DNA from: Methylobacterium dankookense
GTDB taxonomy: Bacteria > Pseudomonadota > Alphaproteobacteria > Rhizobiales > Beijerinckiaceae
Reading direction: 5' to 3'
Length of the DNA stretch: 64,000 bases
NCBI RefSeq assembly: GCF_902141855.1
Contig: NZ_CABFVH010000028.1
Coordinates: 1-64,000, forward strand
A model generated the notes under the pieces. It did no database searches. It was not told the origin of the DNA and saw only the letters and a program-made list of their open reading frames with translations. A program made the translations under genes and the position numbers. This document shows, piece after piece, positions 1 through 16,343 of this stretch (the stretch's first letter is position 1; each line of letters begins with the position of its first letter).

Positions 1-99
1 CTGATCGTGCCGGTGGCCATGGAGGAGAAGCTGCGCTTCGCCATCCGCGAGGGCGGACGCACCGTCGGCGCCGGCGTCGTCGCCGCCATCAACGACTGA
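1..99 (+). CDS. tuf: Elongation factor Tu, C-terminal end (partial)
   Basis: Only the last 32 codons and the TGA stop lie in the window. The translation ends LRFAIREGGRTVGAGVVAAI followed by ND, which is the classic C-terminus of domain 3 of EF-Tu, the GTPase that delivers aminoacyl-tRNA to the ribosome. The 5' part is outside the window. Its position just upstream of tRNA-Trp, secE, nusG and rplK matches the common bacterial tuf-secE-nusG-rplKAJL-rpoBC order. A strong hairpin terminator follows 43 bp after the stop, so tuf is probably not read into the next genes. Confidence 0.97.
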   Translation: MIVPVAMEEKLRFAIREGGRTVGAGVVAAIND

Positions 100-142
100 T
101 CGAAAGCAGCCCGCATCGGACGATGCGGCGCGCAACGGGATT

Positions 143-170
143 GAAGCCGGCCTACGGGCCGGCTTCTTTC
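143..170 (+). terminator. Rho-independent terminator of tuf
   Basis: A perfect 10-bp stem (143-152 with 157-166) closes a 4-nt TACG loop and runs into a short T-rich tail (CTTCTTTC). It lies directly downstream of the tuf stop on the same strand. Confidence 0.85.
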
Positions 171-209
171 ATGTGTGCCGAAGCGTTCGAACGGTTTTCG
201 TACAGGGAT

Positions 210-246
210 GATACCGCGTCCGGTCGCTCAGACCGGACGCGGTATC
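210..246. repeat. Perfect 16-bp inverted repeat with 5-nt loop
   Basis: Positions 210-225 and 231-246 are exact reverse complements around GCTCA. No T-tract follows, and the hairpin is well beyond the tuf terminator, so it is not needed to end tuf. It lies at the edge of a decayed transposase. A dispersed REP/MITE-like palindrome is the simplest reading. Whether it recurs elsewhere in the genome cannot be seen here. Confidence 0.6.
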
Positions 247-327
247 AGATGCGGAACGGTGGCCTGAAGCGCATAGAGGCAACCGTCCAGCGGCGGCTTC
301 CCGCGGCGGCTTCGGCCCGGTGCGTCG

Positions 328-486
328 ATCGGCGACCGAGCTGCGCGCTTTCCGTCTGGCCGCGGTCTCCGGATCGATGCCGTAGCGCTTGGCCGCCGCT
401 CTCACACGCCCTTGACGGAGCGGCATGGCCCGATGGACCGCCTCCGTCGTGCGGGCGCTGCCGTCGAGGATCTCGCCCTGAGCCAT
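328..486 (-). pseudogene. Relic of an IS481-type transposase N-terminus
   Basis: Read on the minus strand, the stretch begins MAQGEILDGSARTTEAVHRA and continues with RVRAAAKRYGIDPETAARRK and SVADRRTGPKPPRE. That is the N-terminal helix-turn-helix of IS481-family transposases (usual pattern: SARTTEAVRRAIQ.S..S...LAKRYGI..KTVAKWK). Only about 53 codons are recognisable. Beyond them the frame degenerates into LPLCASGH, a faint echo of the family's next segment, before the palindrome at 210-246. The DDE catalytic domain is absent and no terminal inverted repeats are evident, so this is a dead fragment. Confidence 0.6.
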
Positions 487-540
487 GCCCCTCCGCGCAG
501 GCGTGGAATCGCCACCATCAAAACCGGGGATCGAACGGTT

Positions 541-572
541 AGAGCATTGTCCGCGGAAGTGGTCGCCGGTTC
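541..572 (-). repeat. Partial, inverted copy of the dispersed CTAG-type repeat
   Basis: The 32 bases from 541 match the reverse complement of the right end of the element at 38561-38666 at most positions. Shared blocks are AGAGC, TCCGC, GAAGTGG and CCGGTTC. The left hairpin half is not recognisable. It looks like a truncated or decayed copy in the opposite orientation. Confidence 0.5.
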
Positions 573-751
573 CGCAATCCAACGACCATGAAAAATGTTC
601 GAAAGCGTTAAAATTCTTCCATAAATCTTGGAACTGAGATTTGGCCGCGCAAGAATCAAATATTTAGCCTGCTGAATTTTGATACAATATTGACTTTCCG
701 AGCGTGGTCCGGGGATGATCGGGATGTCCCTGCACCCGATGGAACGCTACG

Positions 752-1669
752 ATGGTATTCCCGTCCGTCCCCGGCTTCCTCTCGCGCCGCGCCGTCATCG
801 GGGCTTGTGCCGTCGCGTTGTCGACGAGGACGGCCGGCGCCGACGCGCTCCATGACGGTCGATTCCGCGACGAGGTGGTCGCCGTCCTGCGGGTGCTCTA
901 CCCGGGCGCGCCCATTACTCTCGGCGGCGATACCCGCGAAGTGACCGTCGGCACCTCGACCCTCTATCTCGGCAACCTCTATGCAATGGTCGATGGGCTC
1001 GCCGGCGAGCCCCGGCGACGCAGGCTCGCCACCTATCTCACGGAGGCGATGCCGTCGGGACCCTCGCCGGCTGGAGGCAGCAGCGACGCAAGTCCCACCT
1101 TCGAGCCGTTCACCACCGCACAGCGGCGCCTGCGCATTCAGATCATTCCAGGCGATTATCTGAAGCAGGAGGCGAGCATCGTGCACGCGCCGCTGTCCCA
1201 GCGGCTCCTCATCGCTTACGCCCTCGACGAAGCGAATCGCTACCAGGTCGTCACGGAGCCGATGTTCGCCAGCTGGGGCGTGGACCGGACGGTGCTCGAC
1301 CGGATCGCGCGCCGGAATTCGGAGGCCGAGGCGGTGCGCGTCCCGATCGAGGTCTCGCCGACGGGCGAGCGGGGCCGGTTCGCCAGCTCAGCCACGGAGG
1401 ACGGCTACTCCGCCGCGCGCCTGCTGCTGCCAGGATTCATGGACCGGATGCGTGAACGCCTCGGAACTGCCGCGATCGTCGCGGCGGTTCCGACCCGCGA
1501 GATCGTCATCGGTTGGACACCCGACAGCGTCAGCCGCCAACCGCTCGCGTCCGCCGTCCGCAAGCTCTTTCGGAACGGACCCTACGCGCGCAGTGACGAG
1601 TTGTTCCGGTACGACGACGCGGGTCTACGCCCGCTCGATGTCCGCGAGCGGGCCGAGTACGAGCCCTGA
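752..1669 (+). CDS. Exported protein, DUF1444 (YtpQ)-like
   Basis: 305 residues. The N-terminus carries a twin-arginine-like export signal (SRRAVIGACAVAL, about residues 11-23) with a likely cleavage site after TAGADA, so the product is probably periplasmic. The mature part has no enzyme motif I recognise. The segment near residues 215-250 (SAARLLLPGFM, then IVAAVPTREIVIGW) resembles the end of DUF1444/YtpQ-family proteins, where a similar block precedes a PNRD-like turn. Function is unknown. It stands alone between tuf and tRNA-Trp. The ATG at 752 is the only start that includes the signal peptide. The family assignment is tentative, but the gene call is good. Confidence 0.7.
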   Translation: MVFPSVPGFLSRRAVIGACAVALSTRTAGADALHDGRFRDEVVAVLRVLYPGAPITLGGDTREVTVGTSTLYLGNLYAMVDGLAGEPRRRRLATYLTEAMPSGPSPAGGSSDASPTFEPFTTAQRRLRIQIIPGDYLKQEASIVHAPLSQRLLIAYALDEANRYQVVTEPMFASWGVDRTVLDRIARRNSEAEAVRVPIEVSPTGERGRFASSATEDGYSAARLLLPGFMDRMRERLGTAAIVAAVPTREIVIGWTPDSVSRQPLASAVRKLFRNGPYARSDELFRYDDAGLRPLDVRERAEYEP

Positions 1670-1722
1670 TGCGGAAGGCCCCTTGCGTCCGGGCTCGCGA
1701 TCGGGCAAGGAGCGTCGCGCCT

Positions 1723-1799
1723 AGGAGTGTAGCTCAACTGGTCAGAGCGCCGGTCTCCAAAACCGGAGGTTGCGGGTTCGAGTCCCTCCACTCCTGCCA
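1723..1799 (+). tRNA. trnW: tRNA-Trp (anticodon CCA)
   Basis: The acceptor stem AGGAGTG pairs with CACTCCT, followed by G and an encoded CCA end. The D-arm is TAGCTCAACTGGTCAGAGC. The anticodon arm is CCGGT-CTCCAAA-ACCGG with CCA at the anticodon, and the T-arm contains GGTTCGAGTCC. Placement between tuf and secE is common in bacteria. Confidence 0.97.
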
Positions 1800-2019
1800 T
1801 CCCATCCTGTCCTGCTCTTCGCGACGTCGGGCCCTGTCGACAAGGCGCGCGACTTGCGCTAGAGCGGGCGCAATCCGAGATCGCTGTTGACCGTCGGTGC
1901 GGGCTGGGCACGAGCCCCCGGCACCCGATGGCCCGTTCCCGGAGACGGTGTCCGGGCCGGCTCGACCACCGACGTTTTGAGAACAGACAGTCTCTGAAAG
2001 AGCACGAAGCCCCGGCGCC

Positions 2020-2316
2020 ATGGCATCGAACGAAGCAACCAAGAAGGTGGATCAGGCCCGCGGCACGCCGCGCGGTTCCGCCGTGCCGACGCCGCCCCGT
2101 CAGGTTCCCCCGCAGCGGCCCGCGCCGAAGCGCGTCGGCCCGGTCGAGTTCCTGTCCCAGGTGCGCGACGAGGGCCGTAAGGTCACCTGGCCGACCCGCC
2201 GCGAGACCACGGTCACCACGATCATGGTCTTCGTGATGGTGGTCCTGGCGAGCGTGTTCTTCACCGCGGTCGACCAGGCCATGCGCTACGCCGTCGGCCT
2301 GATCCTCGGCCTTTGA
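2020..2316 (+). CDS. secE: Preprotein translocase subunit SecE
   Basis: 98 residues. SecE clamps the SecY channel of the general secretion machine in the inner membrane. The N-terminal 40 residues are low-complexity and basic/proline-rich. The C-terminal 60 residues carry the family signature: an amphipathic helix (FLSQVRDEGRKVTWPTRRE) followed by one membrane helix (TIMVFVMVVLASVFFTAVDQ). This is the short single-TM form found in most bacteria. It lies 49 bp upstream of nusG on the same strand and is probably cotranscribed with it. The ATG at 2020 is the first in-frame start giving the usual length. Confidence 0.95.
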   Translation: MASNEATKKVDQARGTPRGSAVPTPPRQVPPQRPAPKRVGPVEFLSQVRDEGRKVTWPTRRETTVTTIMVFVMVVLASVFFTAVDQAMRYAVGLILGL

Positions 2317-2365
2317 GTTTCAGCGCGGGGCCTCGCTGCCCCGCCGTCCGGAGTTGAACCGAACC

Positions 2366-2899
2366 GTGTCGAAGCGCTGGTACATCGTCCACGCCTACTC
2401 GAACTTCGAGAACAAGGTCGCCCAGTCCATCAAGGATCAGGCGGCCCAGCGCGGGCTGACCGACCTCTTCGACGAGGTGATGGTGCCGACCGAGAAGGTC
2501 ACCGAGGTGCGCCGCGGCCGCAAGGTCGATGCGGAGCGCAAGTTCTTCCCCGGCTACGTGCTGGTGAAGTGCGACCTCACCGACGAGGTCTACCATCTCA
2601 TCAAGAACACGCCCAAGGTCACGGGCTTCCTCGGCGCCGACAAGTCGAAGCCGGTTCCGATTCCGGATGCCGAGGCCGAGCGCATCAAGGGTCAGGTCGC
2701 CGAGGGCGTCGACCGGCCGAAGCCCTCGATCTCCTTCGAGGTCGGCGAGACGGTGCGCGTCTCGGACGGTCCTTTCGCCAGCTTCAACGGCACCGTCGAG
2801 GAGGTCGACGAGAGCCGCTCCCGCCTCAAGGTCGCCGTGTCGATCTTCGGGCGCGCCACCCCGGTGGAGCTGGAATACGCCCAGGTCGAGAAGGCCTGA
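2366..2899 (+). CDS. nusG: Transcription termination/antitermination protein NusG
   Basis: About 177 residues. The N-terminal NGN domain (KRWYIVHAYSNFENKVAQSI, with FFPGYVLVK near residue 60) binds the RNA polymerase clamp. The C-terminal KOW domain (FEVGETVRVSDGPFASFNG) contacts Rho or ribosomal protein S10. The GTG at 2366 is preferred over an in-frame TTG at 2354: the GGAG at 2350-2353 is spaced properly for 2366 but abuts the TTG, and NusG proteins usually begin just before KRWYIVH. It follows secE and precedes rplK as in most bacteria, with 227 bp of untranslated DNA before rplK. Confidence 0.95.
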   Translation: MSKRWYIVHAYSNFENKVAQSIKDQAAQRGLTDLFDEVMVPTEKVTEVRRGRKVDAERKFFPGYVLVKCDLTDEVYHLIKNTPKVTGFLGADKSKPVPIPDAEAERIKGQVAEGVDRPKPSISFEVGETVRVSDGPFASFNGTVEEVDESRSRLKVAVSIFGRATPVELEYAQVEKA

Positions 2900-3126
2900 T
2901 CGCTTTCGGACTTTCGCGGCCGCCCGCCTTCGGGTAGGTCGCCTTTCCTTCCGGTGGGGTCCTGCCCCGCCGCGAACGCCGTCGCCGGCCTCGTCCGGCT
3001 GCGGCACCATACGCGGGAGGCCCGCCCGGTTCGCCGCCGGGAGCATCGGTCCGCACCGCGACCTGCAACCGCCCGTCCGCCCGCGCCTAGGCAGTGCGGC
3101 GACGCGCATTTCTTGGGAGCAGTCCC

Positions 3127-3576
3127 ATGGCGAAGAAGATCACGGGCTACGTGAAGCTTCAGGTCCCGGCCGGCGCCGCCAACCCGTCGCCGCCGATCGG
3201 CCCCGCGCTCGGTCAGCGCGGCCTCAACATCATGGAATTCTGCAAGGCCTTCAACGCGAAGACCGCGCAGATGGAGAAGGGCACCCCGATCCCGGTGATC
3301 ATCACCGCGTATCAGGACCGCTCCTTCACCTTCGAGATGAAGCAGCCCCCGGTCACCTTCTTCCTGAAGAAGGCGGTGGGCCTGAAGCTCGGCAAGAAGC
3401 CGGCCTCCGGCTCCAAGACCCCCGGCAAGGGCCCGACCGTCGGCAAGATCACCGAGGCGCAGCTTCGCGAGATCGCCGAGAAGAAGATGCCCGACCTGAA
3501 CTGCGACTCGGTCGAATCGGCCGTCGCGATGATCCGTGGCTCCGCGCGAGCCATGGGCCTCGAAGTCGTCGCGTAA
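3127..3576 (+). CDS. rplK: 50S ribosomal protein L11
   Basis: 149 residues, normal for L11. The N-terminal domain has the proline-rich SPPIGPALGQRGLNIMEFCK motif that contacts release factors and EF-G. The C-terminal RNA-binding domain (about residues 70-149) binds the GTPase-associated region of 23S rRNA and ends in MIRGSARAMGLEVV. The ATG at 3127 follows TTGGGAGCAGTCCC. It is 10 bp ahead of rplA and clearly cotranscribed with it. Confidence 0.97.
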   Translation: MAKKITGYVKLQVPAGAANPSPPIGPALGQRGLNIMEFCKAFNAKTAQMEKGTPIPVIITAYQDRSFTFEMKQPPVTFFLKKAVGLKLGKKPASGSKTPGKGPTVGKITEAQLREIAEKKMPDLNCDSVESAVAMIRGSARAMGLEVVA

Positions 3577-3586
3577 GGAGGGCAGC

Positions 3587-4285
<699 letters not shown>

Positions 4286-4310
4286 GCCGAAGCGCTCACC
4301 GCATGCGATG

Positions 4311-4340
4311 AAGCCCGGCCGGCGACGGCCGGGCTTTTTC
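4311..4340 (+). terminator. Rho-independent terminator after rplA
   Basis: A perfect 10-bp stem (4311-4320 with 4327-4336) surrounds a 6-nt loop and ends in five T residues. It separates rplKA from the radical SAM gene. Confidence 0.9.
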
Positions 4341-4412
4341 GTGTGCGCCTTCTCACATGGAACTGTCTCCGAGGGGGGCGCCTTCCGATGCGGCTGTGCT
4401 AGATAGCGGCCC

Positions 4413-6056
4413 ATGAGATGCACCCTGCCGGTCTCCTCCACGCGACGCATCCTCTGCGTCTTTCCCGCCTATACGCCGTCCTTCGGCACCTTCTCCCACG
4501 CCTACCCCCTGATGGGGGGGGTGAAGGCCTTCATGCCGCCTCAAGGCCTGCTCCTGATTGCGGCCTACATGCCCGAGGGCTGGGAGTGCCGCTTCGTCGA
4601 TGAGAACATCCGCCGCGCCGGACCCGAGGAATTCGCCTGGGCGGACGCGGTCTTCGTCTCCGGCATGCACATCCAGGAGCCGCAGATCCACGAGATCCGC
4701 GACCGGGCGAAGGCGGCCGGCAAGGTGACGGTGCTCGGCGGCCCCTCGGTCTCGGGCGCGCCGGAGAAATACGCCGATTTCGACTACCTCCATATCGGTG
4801 AGATCGGCGATGCCACCGACCGTCTGGTCGAGATCCTCGACGCCGGCCTCGGCGCGCCGCCCGCGCAGGTCGTGCTGGAGACGAAGGACCGGCTTGCCCT
4901 CTCCGATTTCCCGGCACCGGCCTACGACCACGTGCCGCTGAAGCGCTACCTGATCGGCTCGCTGCAATTCTCCTCGGGCTGCCCCTATCGCTGTGAGTTC
5001 TGCGACATCCCGCAGCTCTACGGGCGCCAGCCGCGGCTGAAGAGCCCCGAGCAGATGTGCGCCGAGCTCGACCAGATCGTCAGCCAGCCGGGCCATCCGG
5101 CGGTGGTCTACTTCGTCGACGACAACTTCATCGGCAACCGCAAGGCCACGCGCGAGATGCTGCCGCACCTCGTGGAATGGCAGAAGCGGAACAACTATCC
5201 GCTCCAGTTCGCCTGCGAGGCGACGCTCAACATGGCCAAGCAGCCCGAGATCCTCGAGCTGATGCGGCAGGCCAACTTCATGACGGTCTTCGTCGGGATC
5301 GAGACGCCGGAGGCCGACGCCCTCAAGAGCATCGACAAGACCCACAACGCCGCCGTGCCCATGTACGAGGCGATCGAGATCCTCAATTCCTACGGGCTCG
5401 AGGTGACCTCCGGCATCATCCTCGGCCTCGACACCGACACCGACCGTTCCGAGCAGAACCTGATCGACTTCATCGACCGCTCGGCGATCCCCGTTCTGAC
5501 CATCAACCTGCTCCAGGCCCTGCCGAAGACGCCGCTCTGGGACAGGCTGGAGCGCGAGGGTCGCCTCGTCCACGACGCGAGCCTCGAATCGAACGTGCTG
5601 TTCAAGCGGCCCCACGACACCGTCGTCGGGAGCTGGCGCCGGGCGATCAGCCACGCCTACGCGCCCGAGAAGATCTTCGAGCGCTTCAAGCACCAATGCG
5701 ACATGACCTATCCGAATCGGATCACGACGCCGACCGCGGGCAAGCTCACCGCGACGAACCTGCGCCGCGGCCTGGTGCTGGGCTTCAACATCATCACGCG
5801 GGTGGGGCTGTTCTCCGACTATCGCAGGCCGTTCTGGCGTGCGGCCGGCTATGCCCTGAGGCGAGGCCAGATCGAGGCGGTGTTCAACATGGGCTTCGTC
5901 GCCCACCACCTCATCCGCTTCACCCGCGAGGCGCTGCGGGGCGAGCACAACGCCTCGTTCTACGCGGCCAAGGCCGCTGAGGCGAAGGCGGCGCAGGGGC
6001 GGAGCTGGTGGGACACCGCGCGGCGCAGGCTCGCGCCGGAGCGGGAGGCCGCCTGA
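4413..6056 (+). CDS. B12-binding radical SAM protein, HpnP-like (DUF4070)
   Basis: 547 residues. The N-terminal half is a cobalamin-binding fold (about residues 10-150; SGMHIQEPQIHEIRDRA and LGGPSVSGAP). A radical SAM core follows with the CPYRCEFC cluster motif (CxxxCxxC, near residue 190), binding a 4Fe-4S cluster and S-adenosylmethionine. The C-terminal third resembles DUF4070. Blocks such as KAFMPPQGLL, YFVDDNFIGNRKA, ACEATLN, LTINLLQALPKTPLWDRL and the AHHL stretch near the end match what I know of hopanoid C-2 methylase HpnP, so a methylase acting on a lipid such as hopanoids is the leading guess. A paralogue with another substrate is possible. It sits alone between rplA and rplJ, an unusual site. 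Confidence 0.8.
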   Translation: MRCTLPVSSTRRILCVFPAYTPSFGTFSHAYPLMGGVKAFMPPQGLLLIAAYMPEGWECRFVDENIRRAGPEEFAWADAVFVSGMHIQEPQIHEIRDRAKAAGKVTVLGGPSVSGAPEKYADFDYLHIGEIGDATDRLVEILDAGLGAPPAQVVLETKDRLALSDFPAPAYDHVPLKRYLIGSLQFSSGCPYRCEFCDIPQLYGRQPRLKSPEQMCAELDQIVSQPGHPAVVYFVDDNFIGNRKATREMLPHLVEWQKRNNYPLQFACEATLNMAKQPEILELMRQANFMTVFVGIETPEADALKSIDKTHNAAVPMYEAIEILNSYGLEVTSGIILGLDTDTDRSEQNLIDFIDRSAIPVLTINLLQALPKTPLWDRLEREGRLVHDASLESNVLFKRPHDTVVGSWRRAISHAYAPEKIFERFKHQCDMTYPNRITTPTAGKLTATNLRRGLVLGFNIITRVGLFSDYRRPFWRAAGYALRRGQIEAVFNMGFVAHHLIRFTREALRGEHNASFYAAKAAEAKAAQGRSWWDTARRRLAPEREAA

Positions 6057-6121
6057 ACGGACGGGACGGGGCCCCTGCGCGCGGGCCTCTTGCCTGCGGC
6101 AGAAAAGTCGCGCTTCGGCCC

Positions 6122-6150
6122 TTGGCAGGCGGCTTGCCAGCCTCTATACA
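6122..6150 (+). promoter_or_regulatory. Probable housekeeping promoter of rplJL-rpoBC
   Basis: TTGGCA (6122-6127) and TATACA (6145-6150) are separated by exactly 17 bp, a near-consensus sigma-70 pair in very GC-rich surroundings. Initiation would fall near 6157, giving a leader of about 400 nt before rplJ. The upstream terminator and radical SAM gene make a promoter here expected. Confidence 0.75.
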
Positions 6151-6156
6151 GCGCCA

Positions 6157-6564
6157 CGCAATCATAGGATTCCCGGAGCGGAGCCGAGAGGCCACGCTCC
6201 GAAAGACGATCCGCCCGGGTAACCGGGTGGTTTTGGCCGGAAGGCGACGATGGGCGAGGAAGCCCGGCGGCGCCCTGTCCGGCCATGTCCTGTCCGAGAC
6301 TGCAGGTGCCGGTCCGCCGGCTTAATCCCCCAGCCTGCACAGACGGGGAAGACCGAATTCCAATACCCTCGCCATGGCCGGCAGGCTGCGGAGAGGCATC
6401 GGTTTGAACCATCTCACCCGTAGGCCCCTCCGGGGTCCTCCGGGGACAGGGCCGTGAGACGTCGCACGAGGACGTTCCCGGTCTTACCCAAGGCCTGCGA
6501 CCGTTCCCGGCGGCATGTGCAACCGGCGGACCTGCAACGGGTTCCGCCAACCGGAGAGAGCCCA
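6157..6564 (+). promoter_or_regulatory. Long untranslated rplJ leader (candidate L10 autoregulatory region)
   Basis: About 400 nt between the predicted start site and the rplJ start carry no convincing gene. In many bacteria L10, or its complex with L7/L12, binds the rplJ leader to repress translation. A long structured leader fits that, but I cannot point to the exact binding site. Short GC-rich inverted segments are present, for example around 6420-6450 (CCCCTCCGGGG). Confidence 0.45.
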
Positions 6565-7083
6565 GTGGACCGGACAGCAAAAGCTGATCTTGTCTCGACG
6601 CTCAACGGCGTGTTCTCGAACAGCGCCGTGGTCGTCGTGGCCCACTACAAGGGCCTCACGGTCGCCGACATGCAGAAGCTGCGCTCGCAGATGAAGCAGG
6701 CCGGCGCCACCGTGAAGGTCGCCAAGAACAGCCTTGCCAGCATCGCTCTCGATGGCACGGACGTCGCCTCCATCAAGCCCCTCCTGAAGGGTCCGACCCT
6801 GCTCGCCTATTCGGGTGATCCGGTCGCGGCCGCCAAGGTGGCGGTGGATTTCGCCAAGGCTAACGACAAGCTCGTGATCCTGGGCGGCGCCATGGGGAAG
6901 ACTGCCCTGAATCCGGACGGCGTGAAGGCGCTCGCCTCGCTCCCGTCCCTCGACGAACTGCGTGCCAAGATCGTGGGCCTCATCCAGGCTCCCGCGACCA
7001 AGGTCGCCCAGGTCGTCAACGCGCCGGCGGCCAAGCTCGCCCGCGTGTTCGGGGCCTATGCCAAGAAGGACGAGGCGGCCTGA
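6565..7083 (+). CDS. rplJ: 50S ribosomal protein L10
   Basis: 172 residues. L10 anchors the L7/L12 dimers at the base of the ribosomal stalk. The N-terminus (DRTAKADLVSTLNGVFSNSA, then VVVAHYKGLTVADMQKLR) and the GPTLLAYSGDPVAAAKVAVD segment are typical. The last 30 residues (APATKVAQVVNAPAAKLARV) form the L7/L12-binding helix. The GTG at 6565 is chosen because GGAGAGAG lies 5-12 bases upstream and the protein then starts like other alphaproteobacterial L10s. The reading frame is open upstream, but that part is leader. rplL follows after 56 bp. Confidence 0.95.
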   Translation: MDRTAKADLVSTLNGVFSNSAVVVVAHYKGLTVADMQKLRSQMKQAGATVKVAKNSLASIALDGTDVASIKPLLKGPTLLAYSGDPVAAAKVAVDFAKANDKLVILGGAMGKTALNPDGVKALASLPSLDELRAKIVGLIQAPATKVAQVVNAPAAKLARVFGAYAKKDEAA

Positions 7084-7139
7084 GGTCGTTTCCCCCTTTA
7101 AAACCCTTCCGTTCAAACCGATATCAAGGACAGTGAATC

Positions 7140-7514
7140 ATGGCTGATCTCGCCAAGCTCGTCGACGACCTCTCGTCGCTGACCGTTCTCGAGGCCGCCG
7201 ACCTCGCCAAGATGCTCGAGGAGAAGTGGGGCGTCTCCGCCGCCGCTGCCGTCGCCGTGGCCGCCGGCCCGGCTGCCGGCCCGGCCGCCGCCGTCGAGGA
7301 GCAGACCGAGTTCACGGTCGTGCTCGCCTCGGCCGGCGACAAGAAGATCGAGGTCATCAAGGAGGTCCGCGCGATCACCGGCCTCGGCCTCAAGGAGGCT
7401 AAGGATCTCGTCGAGGGCGCTCCGAAGCCCGTCAAGGAGGCCGTCGCCAAGGACGAGGCCGAGAAGCTCAAGGCCCAGCTCGAGAAGGCCGGCGCCAAGG
7501 TCGAGCTCAAGTAA
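7140..7514 (+). CDS. rplL: 50S ribosomal protein L7/L12
   Basis: 124 residues. This stalk protein recruits and stimulates translational GTPases. The N-terminal dimerisation domain (about 1-35) is followed by an Ala/Gly/Pro hinge (AAAVAVAAGPAAGPAAAVEE). The C-terminal domain has the factor-binding surface (KKIEVIKEVRAITGLGLKEA). The ATG at 7140 follows AAGGACAGTGAATC. Highly expressed, it is followed by stem-loops that may separate its expression level from rpoBC. Confidence 0.97.
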   Translation: MADLAKLVDDLSSLTVLEAADLAKMLEEKWGVSAAAAVAVAAGPAAGPAAAVEEQTEFTVVLASAGDKKIEVIKEVRAITGLGLKEAKDLVEGAPKPVKEAVAKDEAEKLKAQLEKAGAKVELK

Positions 7515-7579
7515 GACCAGAGGTGGGCCGGCCCCGGCCCACCACCCCACGGCGGTCCTTGCGGGCCGACCGTGACCGC

Positions 7580-7607
7580 AGCCCGCGGGTGTTCGCACCC
7601 GCGGGCT
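7580..7607 (+). promoter_or_regulatory. Perfect 12-bp hairpin with TTCG loop between rplL and rpoB
   Basis: Positions 7580-7591 and 7596-7607 are exact reverse complements closing a UUCG tetraloop, one of the most stable RNA hairpins. No T-tract follows, so it is not a standard terminator. A shorter stem (GTGGGCC/GGCCCAC, just after the rplL stop) precedes it. The position matches the rplL-rpoB attenuator or processing region known in enterobacteria, and a similar role here is inferred. Confidence 0.65.
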
Positions 7608-7757
7608 AAGGTCGCTTCAGAGGCGGCCGGGGGGTCCTGGAACGGATCCGGCGAGATTTCGAGACGGGTGGCGCGGTCCGGCGGGGCGCGTGCCACGTGC
7701 CCGGTGCGGGAGCATCGCTTCCCCGGGCAACCAGGACGCGGGTAGGAGCGAGGTCAC

Positions 7758-11885
<4,128 letters not shown>

Positions 11886-12053
11886 CCTCGATAACGACAC
11901 CTCCCGTGCCGGCGTGGTCCGCCGGTACGGTCCGAGCGGGGAGGGGCGGGGCCTCCGGAACGGCGGACGGCGGCAGGGTGGCGCCGGGCGCTTCGATTTT
12001 TTCCAGACGCGGCGGCGCAAGGCGCGGCGCGGCCCGTCAGCAAGGAGCGGATC

Positions 12054-16262
<4,209 letters not shown>

Positions 16263-16290
16263 CCCGCGATCGGGTGACAGAACTTGGAGA

Positions 16291-16316
16291 GGGCGGCCCT
16301 GCGGGGCCGCCCTTTT
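16291..16316 (+). terminator. Rho-independent terminator after rpoC
   Basis: A perfect 9-bp GC stem (16291-16299 with 16304-16312), TGCG loop and TTTT tail end the rpoBC transcript about 28 bp after the stop. The convergent glpK gene ends just beyond. Confidence 0.9.
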
Positions 16317-16343
16317 CGTTTCTACGATGTCGGGCGTCGCCGG

